Source: CBEUVQ01 sp965546615
Lineage (GTDB): Bacteria; Bacillota; Desulfotomaculia; Desulfotomaculales; Desulfohalotomaculaceae
Length of the DNA: 64,000 nt
NCBI GenBank assembly: GCA_965546615.1
Contig: CBEUVQ010000008.1
Location: 1 to 64,000 of the forward strand
Direction of reading: 5' to 3'
The notes under the pieces were generated by a model, which saw only the letters and a program-made list of their open reading frames with translations, was not told where the DNA came from and ran no database searches. Shown piece by piece: positions 29,350-37,405 of the stretch. Each line of letters begins with the position of its first letter. Position 1 is the stretch's first letter. A program made the translations under genes and the position numbers.

Positions 29350-30081
29350 TTAAGAATTCGGTGGCGTAGGAGGGATTATTCTTTTATGGGCACTCTTGCG
29401 ATTAAGTCTTTCAATTATTTCTTTAACCCGCGGCTCACCTTCACCGGTTTTGATATAATGATCTAATTGTTTGTATGTGATGCCCATTTCTTCCTCATCA
29501 TCTTGTCCATGCCACAAACCTGCAGATGGCTTTTTGTCAATGATAGGTTTAGGCACACCTAAGTACTTTGCAAGTTCAAACACTTCTCCCTTTACCAAGT
29601 TTGCAATCGGCAGCAAATCAGCTCCGCCGTCACCATATTTAGTAAAATAACCGACTGTAATTTCTGCCTTATTACCTGTGCCAACCACTAAACCATTGTA
29701 CTTATTAGCATAAAAATAAAGAGTTGTCATGCGCAAGCGGGGTTTAATGTTTGCAAAGGCTAAATTTTGTTTATTTTCCTCATAAGGCTCATCAGTTAAT
29801 TTAGACAACAAACTATCATATATTTCATCAAGCACTATTTTTTTTGCAGAAATATTAAAAGCATCTGCAACCATTTGTGCATACCTGGCGTCATCAGGAT
29901 TACTATGGCATGGCATAATAAAACCATAGGTGTCATTAGGACGAACCCGTGAGCAAAGCCCTGCAACCACTGCTGAATCAATTCCACCACTCAACCCGAC
30001 AATGAAACTTTTACAGCCCGATTCTTCCAGCTTGGACTCAAGCCACGCTGTCAGTTTGTCCGCCGTTTCTTTAATTAACAA
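29350..30081 (-). CDS. nadE: Ammonia-dependent NAD+ synthetase
   Basis: Amidates nicotinate adenine dinucleotide to NAD with ATP and ammonia. The 243-residue protein has the PP-loop GLSGGIDSAVVAGL (about 29-42), TGNKAEITVGYFTKYGDGG and the C-terminal KPSAGLWHGQDDEEEMG, typical of the short, glutaminase-less form. In-frame TTG codons at 30099 and 30096 lack a ribosome site; GGAGGGG lies eight bases before the TTG at 30081, which I take as start. A sigma-A promoter is visible upstream. Confidence 0.93.
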   Translation of the reverse strand: MLIKETADKLTAWLESKLEESGCKSFIVGLSGGIDSAVVAGLCSRVRPNDTYGFIMPCHSNPDDARYAQMVADAFNISAKKIVLDEIYDSLLSKLTDEPYEENKQNLAFANIKPRLRMTTLYFYANKYNGLVVGTGNKAEITVGYFTKYGDGGADLLPIANLVKGEVFELAKYLGVPKPIIDKKPSAGLWHGQDDEEEMGITYKQLDHYIKTGEGEPRVKEIIERLNRKSAHKRIIPPTPPNS

Positions 30082-30118
30082 GACAAACCCCTCCAACAAA
30101 AGTCAATTTACAACAGAT

Positions 30119-30148
30119 ATCTTATCATATACTGCTGATTTAGTGCAA
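30119..30148 (-). promoter_or_regulatory. Probable promoter of nadE
   Basis: TTGCAC (30148-30143), 18 bp, TAAGAT (30124-30119) on the minus strand, about 40 bp upstream of the nadE start. Confidence 0.55.
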
Positions 30149-30633
30149 ATAAAAATGGCATTTAATTGAGCAGATATTAATATTATAAAATGTACCATTT
30201 CACTAATGCACAGCAGTATTACCAAAACATTTTTACTTTTTAAGTTATTTACGCTAAAAAAAGGGGTTGCTAAATTTCAATACAAGCAGTACAATAATGC
30301 CAATGGCAGAAGGTTTTGAAAATTTTAATTTATCAAAATTGAGTTGCTTTGAGTTGCTGTAATAAGCAGCCCTTTATTTCTGCTTTAATTATCAGTTTAA
30401 CGATGATAATTAACTCTGTCTCTCGCTGAGATTTATAAACCTTCCTAAATTCTAAACTAATAAAAAATCCGCTAAAAACCTAATACCTTTAATAAACTGT
30501 AATGACAGCTAAGTGCTATCAATAAAACCTGTAAAAAAGGGGTGATATTGAAAAAAATAATTAGTTAATTATCTAGAACAATTGCACTTAATTACTTATG
30601 TTATGTAGGTCGCGTGAAAGGAGGATCCAATGT
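30149..30633 (+). other. AT-rich intergenic region before the hydrogenase operon
   Basis: This 485-bp stretch has no credible gene. It holds a tandem 10-bp repeat (TGAGTTGCTT, TGAGTTGCTG; 30341-30360), the 9-mer TTAATTATC at 30385-30393 and 30565-30573 and inverted at 30405-30413, and a possible promoter TTGAAA (30548-30553) / TATCTA (30570-30575) with a 16-bp spacer overlapping the last copy. Confidence 0.6.
30385..30413. repeat. Inverted repeat TTAATTATC-N11-GATAATTAA upstream of the hydrogenase genes
   Basis: Two perfect 9-bp arms (30385-30393 and 30405-30413) with an 11-bp spacer. The same 9-mer recurs at 30565-30573, within ATAATTA-GT-TAATTAT (30557-30572). Shared half-sites suggest a regulator's operators. 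Confidence 0.5.
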
Positions 30634-31119
30634 ATGGGCGCAGAATGCAACTGCAACTGCCAGGGCGAAGCTAACAAAAAAGTTGATGAACTTATTGCCA
30701 AACATCGTGGCAACCCCAATGGTCTGATTGTAGTTATGGCTGGTATCCAACAAGAATTAGGATATCTGCCGCAAGATGTTTTAATCAGAGTAGCCGAAGA
30801 GTTAAACGTTCCTCTTACTGATGTTTATGGTGTAGCTACTTTCTATGCTGCTTTTACATTACGACCCAGAGGTCGGCACAGTATCAACCTGTGTCTTGGT
30901 ACAGCCTGTTATGTTAAAGGAGCACCGGAAGTGCAAGCTGCATTAGAAAAAGAATTGAAAATCAAACCCGGTGAAACTACCGAAGATCGCCGGTTTTCAT
31001 TTGATGTGGTTCGCTGTCTGGGTGCCTGCGGTATTGCCCCGGTTATGACAATAGACGGCGAAGTACATCCCAGAATGACACCTGAAAAAGTCGCTGAAGT
31101 TTTAGCCAAATATGAATAA
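30634..31119 (+). CDS. hydC: NAD-linked [FeFe] hydrogenase, NuoE-like [2Fe-2S] subunit
   Basis: Small electron-transfer subunit of the trimeric hydrogenase. The 161-residue thioredoxin-like protein has the four cluster ligands Cys87 and Cys92 (CLGTAC) and Cys128 and Cys132 (CLGAC), as in NuoE/HoxE/HydC. The N-terminus is Cys-rich (CNCNC at 5-9), an unusual start. ATG at 30634 follows AAAGGAGG at nine bases; an earlier in-frame start at 30598 has none. First gene of the three-gene operon, ending eight bases into an unused upstream frame of hydB. Confidence 0.93.
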   Translation: MGAECNCNCQGEANKKVDELIAKHRGNPNGLIVVMAGIQQELGYLPQDVLIRVAEELNVPLTDVYGVATFYAAFTLRPRGRHSINLCLGTACYVKGAPEVQAALEKELKIKPGETTEDRRFSFDVVRCLGACGIAPVMTIDGEVHPRMTPEKVAEVLAKYE

Positions 31120-31144
31120 ATACCTCCAGGGAGGTGAAATATCT

Positions 31145-32857
31145 ATGAATTTCAGAGAACTAGAAGAATTAAGAGTGAAAGCCAAGGAAGCTCTTGCTGC
31201 ACGTTTGGGTAAAGACCCGGCTGATGAATTTAAATATCACGTTCTTGTATGTGGCGGTACCGGCTGCCACTCATCTGGATGCCAAGCTGTGGCAGATGCC
31301 TTAGCCAAAGGAATTTACGACGCCGGATTAGCAAGCTCCGTTAAGTTAATTCAAACCGGCTGCATGGGGGCTTGTCAGTTAGGTCCGGTAGTAATGGTTT
31401 ATCCAGGTGCTTATCACTACTGCTCTGTTAAGCCGGAAGATGTCGCTGAGATTATAAATGAGCATTTGAAAAATGATAAATTTGTGGAGCGCTTATGCTA
31501 TCGCAATTCTGCCGGCGAACTGCAGCCAACTATGCCGGAAATGGATTTCTATAAAAAACAGGTTAAGATTGCGCTGCGCAATTGTGGTCTGATTGATCCG
31601 GTTTCTTTTGAGGAATATGTTGGTGTGGATGGGTATGCTGCATTGGCTAAAGCCTTAAGAGAAATGACTCCGCAGCAGGTAATTGACGAAGTTAAAAATT
31701 CCGGCCTGCGCGGCCGCGGCGGTGCAGGATTCCCAACCGGTGTAAAGTGGCAGTTTATGGCCAACCAACAAGCCGATCAAAAATATGTGATCTGCAACGG
31801 TGACGAAGGTGACCCCGGAGCATTTATGGATAATGCTGTGTTAACAGGTGACCCCTTCTCGGTAATTGAAGCAATGACCATTTGCGGTTACGCTACCGGT
31901 GCCACTAAAGGTTATGCCTACATTCGTTTAGAGTATCCGTTGGCAATTAAAAACTTTAAAAAAGCTCTGGAAATTGCCCGTGAAAAAGGAATGTTAGGCA
32001 GCAACATTTTAGATACTGACTTCAGTTTTGATATTGAAATTCGTGAAGGTGCAGGAGCTTTTGTTTGCGGTGAGGAAACCGCATTAATGGCTTCTACCGA
32101 AGGTAAACGCGGTGAACCAAGGCCACGTCCTCCCTTCCCGGCAGTTTCCGGTTTGTTTGGCAAGCCTTCCAACATTAACAACGTTGAAACTTGGGCTAAC
32201 ATTTGCCCAATCATTAACAAAGGTGCGGAATGGTATTCCAGCATCGGTATGAATAAATCCAAAGGAACTAAAGTTTTTGCTTTAGCCGGTAAAGTTGTCA
32301 ACAGCGGTTTAGTGGAAATTCCTATGGGCACAACTTTACGTGAAGTCGTTGAGGAAATCGGTGGCGGCATTGCTAACGGCAAAAAGTTTAAAGCCGCTCA
32401 AACCGGTGGTCCGTCCGGCGGCTGCATTCCTGCCGAGCATTACGACACCCCATTGGAGTATGAAACTCTTGCATCTCTGGGTTCGATTGTCGGCTCCGGC
32501 GGTTTGATTATTACCGACGAAGATACCTGCATGGTAGACTTGGCTAAGTTCTATTTAGGATTTACTCAGGATGAATCCTGCGGTAAGTGCACACCCTGCC
32601 GAATTGGCACCAAGCGCATGTTAGAAATACTGGAACGAATCAGTAAAGGCTTGGGCAGAGAAGGCGATATCGAACTGCTGGAAGAAATGGCTTATATGAT
32701 TAAGCAGTCAGCTCTGTGCGGATTAGGGCAAACTGCACCTAACCCCGTTCTCAGTACTTTGAAGTACTACAGACATGAATATGAAGCACACATTAAAGAC
32801 AAAACTTGCCCGGCTGGCGTTTGTAAAATTAGAGGCGCTAAAAAAGCCACCTCGTAG
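31145..32857 (+). CDS. hydB: NAD-linked [FeFe] hydrogenase, NuoF-like flavin subunit
   Basis: Exchanges electrons with NAD(H). The 570-residue protein has an N-terminal thioredoxin-like [2Fe-2S] domain (Cys36, 41, 73, 77), the FMN/NADH site (GRGGAGFPTG at 190-199, CNGDEGDPGAFMD at 218-230) and a [4Fe-4S] site ESCGKCTPC (Cys479, 482, 485) with Cys525. It ends 10 residues after CPAGVC (555-560), exactly where bifurcating HydB proteins continue into a two-cluster ferredoxin domain; that domain is absent. ATG at 31145 follows GGGAGGTG. hydA begins 20 bp downstream. Confidence 0.95.
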   Translation: MNFRELEELRVKAKEALAARLGKDPADEFKYHVLVCGGTGCHSSGCQAVADALAKGIYDAGLASSVKLIQTGCMGACQLGPVVMVYPGAYHYCSVKPEDVAEIINEHLKNDKFVERLCYRNSAGELQPTMPEMDFYKKQVKIALRNCGLIDPVSFEEYVGVDGYAALAKALREMTPQQVIDEVKNSGLRGRGGAGFPTGVKWQFMANQQADQKYVICNGDEGDPGAFMDNAVLTGDPFSVIEAMTICGYATGATKGYAYIRLEYPLAIKNFKKALEIAREKGMLGSNILDTDFSFDIEIREGAGAFVCGEETALMASTEGKRGEPRPRPPFPAVSGLFGKPSNINNVETWANICPIINKGAEWYSSIGMNKSKGTKVFALAGKVVNSGLVEIPMGTTLREVVEEIGGGIANGKKFKAAQTGGPSGGCIPAEHYDTPLEYETLASLGSIVGSGGLIITDEDTCMVDLAKFYLGFTQDESCGKCTPCRIGTKRMLEILERISKGLGREGDIELLEEMAYMIKQSALCGLGQTAPNPVLSTLKYYRHEYEAHIKDKTCPAGVCKIRGAKKATS

Positions 32858-32877
32858 GATAGGAGGGGAAACTAGGC

Positions 32878-34650
32878 ATGGCAACAGTAACGTTAACCAT
32901 TGATAATCGGAAGGTGGAAGTAGAACAGGGTACTACCATCCTTGAAGCTGCCAAGCAAATTGGCATTGATATTCCCACCCTCTGCTATATGAAAGATATA
33001 AACGCCATCGGTGCCTGCCGCATCTGCGTGGTGGAAGTAGAGGGAGCCCGAGCTCTCCAAGCTGCGTGCGTTGCACCGGTGGCCGATGGTATGGTAGTTA
33101 AAACTAATTCTGATTTGGTTCGGAAATCGCGCAAAATGACTTTAGAACTGATTCTTTCCGACCACCCCGCAGAATGCTTAACCTGCCTGAGAAATCAAAA
33201 CTGTGAACTGCAGGCTTTAGCTGAAGCCTTTGGCATTGATGAAGTGCGCTTTAAGCGTGGTGCCGCGCAAAGTGCTACCACAGCTGACATTGATGATTCT
33301 GCACCATCAATCGTCCGCGACCCGCGCAAATGTGTACTCTGCCGCCGCTGCGTAGCAGTATGTGAAAAAGTTCAGGGCGTAAAAGCAATCGGTCCTGTTA
33401 ACCGTGGGTTTGAGACAGTTATTGCCCCGCCGTTTGGCAAGCAGTTAATTGATGTTAACTGTGCAATGTGCGGTCAATGCTCACTGGTCTGCCCCACCGG
33501 TGCAATCACTGAAAAAGACGATACCGCCAAAGTTTGGGCAGCATTTGCTGACCCCACCAAACATGTAGTGGTACAAACAGCTCCCGCCACTCGGGTGGCA
33601 ATTGCTGAAGAATTCGGTATGGAACCGGGTACTATTGGCACCGGCAAAATGGTTGCTGCTTTAAGGCGGTTAGGTTTTGACAAAGTGTTTGATACCGACT
33701 TCTCCGCTGACTTAACCATTATGGAAGAAGGCAGCGAGCTGATCCAGCGGATTACCAACGGCGGAGTGCTGCCAATGATTACTTCCTGCAGTCCTGGTTG
33801 GATTAAGTACATCGAGCACTATTATCCCGATCTGCTTGCTCATCTTTCCACCTGCAAATCACCACAGCAGATGATGGGAGCAGTAATTAAGACTTTCTAT
33901 GCTCAAAAAGCAGGCATAGACCCCGAAAACATTGTCAGCGTATCCATAATGCCGTGCACCGCTAAGAAATATGAGTGCCAGCGTGATGAAATGGCCGACA
34001 GCGGCTTCCAAGATGTAGATATCGTGCTTACCACCCGTGAGCTGGCAAGAATGTGCCGCAATGCCGGCATTAACTGGGATGCGCTTCCGGAAGAAGAATA
34101 CGATGACCCGCTTGGCTTATCCACAGGTGCCGCAGTTATCTTCGGTGCTACCGGCGGTGTTATGGAGGCAGCCCTTAGAACAGCTTATGAGCTGATTACT
34201 AAGGAAACATTAGAAAATATCAACTTTACCGCCGTTCGCGGTATGGACGGCATTAAAGAAGCCACTGTTAAAGTTGGCGACTTAGATGTTAAGGTTGCCG
34301 TTGCCCATACCTTGGGCAATGCTCGCAAACTGCTTGATTTAATCAGAGCAGGTAAAGCTGACTATCACTTTATTGAAGTAATGTGCTGTCCCGGTGGCTG
34401 CATCGGTGGCGGCGGTCAGCCGATTCCTACCAACCTTGAAGTAAGGTTGGCACGTATTGCCGGTACTTACAAAGTTGATGAAAATCTGCCAATTCGTAAA
34501 TCTCACGAAAACCCGGCAATCAAAGCACTTTATGAAGAGTTCTTAAAAGAGCCGTTGGGTGAGCTTTCCCACAAGCTGCTGCATACTCACTACATCCCGC
34601 GCGGTGTTTATCGCAAACCAAAAGACCTGCCGGATAAAGTGGGACATTAA
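32878..34650 (+). CDS. hydA: [FeFe] hydrogenase catalytic subunit (NADH-linked type)
   Basis: Reduces protons or oxidises H2 at the H-cluster. The 590-residue protein has an N-terminal [2Fe-2S] ferredoxin domain (Cys36, 47, 50, 64), a His-Cys3 [4Fe-4S] site (His96, Cys100, 103, 109), two [4Fe-4S] sites (CVLCRRCVAVC at 152-162, CAMCGQCSLVC at 195-205) and the H-cluster domain. Its motifs are TSCSPGW (302-308), MPCTAKKYE (358-366) and EVMCCPGGCIGGGGQP (500-515). Cluster ligands are Cys304, 360, 504 and 508. Residue 305, often cysteine in TSCCP and a proton-transfer residue, is serine here. No maturation genes (hydE, F, G) are in the window. Confidence 0.97.
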   Translation: MATVTLTIDNRKVEVEQGTTILEAAKQIGIDIPTLCYMKDINAIGACRICVVEVEGARALQAACVAPVADGMVVKTNSDLVRKSRKMTLELILSDHPAECLTCLRNQNCELQALAEAFGIDEVRFKRGAAQSATTADIDDSAPSIVRDPRKCVLCRRCVAVCEKVQGVKAIGPVNRGFETVIAPPFGKQLIDVNCAMCGQCSLVCPTGAITEKDDTAKVWAAFADPTKHVVVQTAPATRVAIAEEFGMEPGTIGTGKMVAALRRLGFDKVFDTDFSADLTIMEEGSELIQRITNGGVLPMITSCSPGWIKYIEHYYPDLLAHLSTCKSPQQMMGAVIKTFYAQKAGIDPENIVSVSIMPCTAKKYECQRDEMADSGFQDVDIVLTTRELARMCRNAGINWDALPEEEYDDPLGLSTGAAVIFGATGGVMEAALRTAYELITKETLENINFTAVRGMDGIKEATVKVGDLDVKVAVAHTLGNARKLLDLIRAGKADYHFIEVMCCPGGCIGGGGQPIPTNLEVRLARIAGTYKVDENLPIRKSHENPAIKALYEEFLKEPLGELSHKLLHTHYIPRGVYRKPKDLPDKVGH

Positions 34651-34663
34651 AAACGCTTTGCTA

Positions 34664-34699
34664 ATAAGCCGAGGCAATGCCTCGGCTTATAATTTTTAT
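34664..34699 (+). terminator. Terminator of the hydrogenase operon
   Basis: ATAAGCCGAGGC-AAT-GCCTCGGCTTAT followed by AATTTTTAT, 13 bp after the hydA stop. Confidence 0.9.
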
Positions 34700-34775
34700 G
34701 ACAATTAGCAACAGCATTCCCATTAAATACTTTATCCCCACCCCTTTCTGTCAGTAATTTGAACAGTTTAATTTA

Positions 34776-34800
34776 AAGGAATTTTTTTAATACTGTCGAA
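34776..34800 (+). promoter_or_regulatory. Recurrent element AAGGAAT-N11-TGTCGAA, copy 3
   Basis: AAGGAAT (34776-34782), 11 bp, TGTCGAA (34794-34800), 124 bp upstream of the NSS transporter gene and on the same strand as that gene. Spacing is identical to the other three copies. Confidence 0.5.
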
Positions 34801-34844
34801 TCCAAAAACTTAAACATTTTTAAAAAAACATTTGTCTACCCACC

Positions 34845-34920
34845 AAGGAGGTGATCCGCCAAATTAATTGCAGTTAAATTATATAAATAGATTCATTATT
34901 AAAATGAGGAGGTTATATTA
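34845..34920 (+). other. Very strong Shine-Dalgarno in the transporter leader with possible leader peptide
   Basis: AAGGAGGTGATCC (34845-34857) is fully complementary to the canonical 3' end of 16S rRNA, yet no ATG lies at normal distance. A TTG at 34868 opens a 17-codon frame (MQLNYINRFIIKMRRLY) whose stop at 34918-34920 is three bases from the transporter's GTG. Whether it is translated is unknown. Confidence 0.3.
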
Positions 34921-34923
34921 AAA

Positions 34924-36450
34924 GTGGGAGAACGTGAACAATGGGGGACCAGGGTAGGTTTTATCCTGGCCGCGGTCGGCTCAGCCATTGGTCTGGGCAA
35001 CATTTGGAGATTTCCTTACATGGCTGCAGAAAACGGCGGCGGAGCATTTTTTATTCCGTACTTATTCGCATTATTAACTGCCGGTATTCCAATTATGATT
35101 CTTGAGTTTGGTATTGGACATAAGTTTAGAGGATCAGCCCCCCTCACCTTTGCCAAGCTGAACCGCAAATGGGAATGGTTAGGCTGGTGGCAGGTACTGG
35201 TATGTTTCTTTATCTCTGTCTATTACGTAGTAATTATTGCTTGGGCAATTTCATATGTCGGATTTTCAATTACCCAAGCATGGGGCGACAACGCCATCGG
35301 TTTCTTCTTACATGATTATCTTAATTACATGAATGCGGATCTCAGTGCTAAGACAGGCAGTCCTTTGGATTTTGTCGGCATTAGAACCGGTGTTTTGCTG
35401 CCGTTTTTATTAGTATGGGGTATTACCTTCTTAGCATTGTACGGCGGTGTTAAAGGCGGTATTGAAAAAGCGTGTAAAATTCTCATGCCTGTGCTGTTGG
35501 TTATGACGATTTTAATGGCAATCCGCGGCGTTACTCTGCCGGGTGCCGCTGAAGGTTTAAGCTACCTGTTCCAACCTGATTTCAGCAGAATATTTGACGC
35601 TAAAGTATGGACTGCAGCCTACGGACAAATTTTCTTTACTTTAAGTATTGGTTTTGCAATTATGATAGCTTATTCCAGTTATCTTCCTAAAAAATCAGAC
35701 ATTGTCAACAATGCATTTATGACCAGCTTTATTAACTGTGGTTTCAGCCTGCTTGCAGGGATAGCAACATTCGGTGTGCTCGGACATATGGCTTTCCAAT
35801 CAGGACAGCCTGTTGCCGATGTTGCAGGCAGCGGCGGAATAGGAATGGCATTCTGGACCTTCCCAACCGCAATCAGCAGTTTGGGCAGTTTGGCACCGCT
35901 TTTTGGTGTACTGTTCTTTTTATCTTTGGTATTTGCCGGTTTGTCTTCACAAATTTCGATCTGCGAAGCAGCTATCTCGGCATTTATGGATAAATTCAAT
36001 TTAGAGCGTAAAACAGCTGTTATTATTTATACCGTAGTAGCATTATTGACCAGCTCAATGTTTTTAGATGCCACCGGTTTAGACAGATTAGATATTATTG
36101 ATTACTTTACCAACCAGCTTGGTATTGTATTCGGTGCTTTAATTGAAATTATCTTAATCGGCTGGCTCTTTAACATCAAATCAATTCAGGATCATGTTAA
36201 CCCAATCTCCGATTTCACTGTCGGTTCGTGGTGGACCATTGCCATTAAGTTCATTACACCGATTGTTCTCGGCTATATGGCTGTTATCAAAACATATTCA
36301 ACCATTGTTGAAGGATACGGTGGTTTTACAGTCACAGAACTGGCGGTATTCGGTTGCTTAGTAATGGCTATAATATTAATCGGCGGCTTGATATTTTCTT
36401 CTTTCAAATGGAAAGATGAACACTCTACTATTAAGGGGGATGTTCGATAA
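34924..36450 (+). CDS. Sodium-dependent transporter, neurotransmitter:sodium symporter (NSS/SNF) family
   Basis: Imports an amino acid or related compound with Na+. The 508-residue protein has the family's first helix WGTRVGFILAAVGSAIGLGN with the unwound GSAIGLGNIWRFPY (residues about 19-33), and roughly twelve helices overall, of LeuT/MetP fold. The GTG start lies 11 bases after GAGGAGG. Its stop is followed immediately by the ATG of a 35-residue MetS-like subunit; that pairing is known for methionine/alanine importers of the MetP type, so a neutral amino acid is a reasonable but unproven substrate. Confidence 0.92.
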   Translation: MGEREQWGTRVGFILAAVGSAIGLGNIWRFPYMAAENGGGAFFIPYLFALLTAGIPIMILEFGIGHKFRGSAPLTFAKLNRKWEWLGWWQVLVCFFISVYYVVIIAWAISYVGFSITQAWGDNAIGFFLHDYLNYMNADLSAKTGSPLDFVGIRTGVLLPFLLVWGITFLALYGGVKGGIEKACKILMPVLLVMTILMAIRGVTLPGAAEGLSYLFQPDFSRIFDAKVWTAAYGQIFFTLSIGFAIMIAYSSYLPKKSDIVNNAFMTSFINCGFSLLAGIATFGVLGHMAFQSGQPVADVAGSGGIGMAFWTFPTAISSLGSLAPLFGVLFFLSLVFAGLSSQISICEAAISAFMDKFNLERKTAVIIYTVVALLTSSMFLDATGLDRLDIIDYFTNQLGIVFGALIEIILIGWLFNIKSIQDHVNPISDFTVGSWWTIAIKFITPIVLGYMAVIKTYSTIVEGYGGFTVTELAVFGCLVMAIILIGGLIFSSFKWKDEHSTIKGDVR

Positions 36451-36558
36451 ATGACCGGTAGTGCTATTTTCATGATGATTTTAGCCATGGTAATGCTGTG
36501 GGGCGGCGCAGCCTATTGTATTAACCGGGCGATAAAAGCAAGCCATAAAAATAATTAA
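36451..36558 (+). CDS. metS: MetS-like small subunit of the NSS transporter
   Basis: A 35-residue peptide starting at the base after the transporter stop codon. It has one hydrophobic helix (about 4-23: SAIFMMILAMVMLWGGAAY) and a short basic, polar C-terminus (KASHKNN), the pattern of MetS-family small subunits that accompany MetP-type NSS transporters and are needed for transport in the studied case. The direct junction TAAATG implies translational coupling. A bidirectional terminator follows. Confidence 0.8.
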   Translation: MTGSAIFMMILAMVMLWGGAAYCINRAIKASHKNN

Positions 36559-36562
36559 ATAT

Positions 36563-36597
36563 TTAAAATCCCGAAGCAGTGCTTCGGGATTTTAATA
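36563..36597. terminator. Bidirectional terminator between metS and yunB
   Basis: AAAATCCCGAAGC-AGT-GCTTCGGGATTTT is a near-perfect palindrome with A and T flanks. It serves the convergent transporter operon and yunB. Confidence 0.9.
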
Positions 36598-36598
36598 T

Positions 36599-37249
36599 TT
36601 AGGGTCTTCCCAACAATCCGTCAGAAATGCTTACCCATGTTTCGGGTACATCACCAACAATGACACTTTCTGTCAATGGCACAATGGTATGAATATCAAT
36701 GGTATTTTCATAAAACGGTATTGCTATCGCTAATTTTGTTTTTACATCCAGCGAAATTTGGTGCCTGGTTTGGTTAATTCCACTGGATTCAAACTTATCT
36801 GTTACCAGAACATTTACGCTGCCTACCGGTAGAATGCTGACATTAATTCGGGGGCCGTAGTTAGCTAAAATGTGACTGCCCACAGCCTGACCAAGCGAAA
36901 CCTTTAACTCTTCATGTTCAATTTGCCTTAATTCTTTATCTACTTCAATAGTTATATCAGTAGCTAATTGATTGATACGTACAGTATTTGCCTGCATCAT
37001 CACTATCCTTCCGGAACGGTCTTTATGTATTTCAATCATGTCTTGATAGCGCACATTTTCCTCTGCTACCTTTTGCTGCACCGCCCTGCTCACAGCATCG
37101 TTTACCAAAAGATTGGCTTGAGATTTAGCGATGGTGATTACCGTCGGACGTAAGTTTCGGTCAACGATTACATATATTATAGATACTGAAAGCAGCAGGA
37201 TAATTATGAAAAAGGCAGTACTGCTAATTCGCCGCCTTTTTTTAAACAT
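36599..37249 (-). CDS. yunB: Sporulation protein YunB
   Basis: A 216-residue protein with a basic N-terminus, one transmembrane helix (about 12-30) and an extracytoplasmic domain. Segments ANLLVNDAVSRAVQQKV, MMQANTVRINQLATDIT and VSLGQAVGSHILANYGPRI match the YunB family, found in endospore formers; in Bacillus it is under sporulation control and its biochemical role is unknown. A sigma-K/E-like promoter lies 19-46 bp upstream. Single gene closed by a bidirectional terminator. Confidence 0.9.
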   Translation of the reverse strand: MFKKRRRISSTAFFIIILLLSVSIIYVIVDRNLRPTVITIAKSQANLLVNDAVSRAVQQKVAEENVRYQDMIEIHKDRSGRIVMMQANTVRINQLATDITIEVDKELRQIEHEELKVSLGQAVGSHILANYGPRINVSILPVGSVNVLVTDKFESSGINQTRHQISLDVKTKLAIAIPFYENTIDIHTIVPLTESVIVGDVPETWVSISDGLLGRP

Positions 37250-37267
37250 TTAGCCACCCCCATAATT

Positions 37268-37295
37268 TATCGTATGTCTGCCGCTGTTAAACGTG
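37268..37295 (-). promoter_or_regulatory. Candidate mother-cell sporulation promoter of yunB
   Basis: CAC (37295-37293), 16 bp, CATACGATA (37276-37268) on the minus strand, matching the sigma-K pattern AC-N16-CATANNNTA; CATACGAT also resembles the sigma-E -10. Short motifs, so moderate weight only. Confidence 0.4.
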
Positions 37296-37360
37296 AAAAA
37301 AATATTGCACGCACAACGAATTTTGCGAAAATTACCAAACCTAATTAAGATATATTCATA

Positions 37361-37398
37361 AAGAAAAGAGTTAGTATTGTCATACCAACTCTTTTCTT
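37361..37398 (-). terminator. Terminator of tyrS
   Basis: AAGAAAAGAGTTGGTAT and ATACTAACTCTTTTCTT form a long stem on the minus strand just after the tyrS stop; one arm mismatch. Ends in TTTCTTTATG. Confidence 0.85.
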
Positions 37399-37405
37399 TA
37401 ATAAG

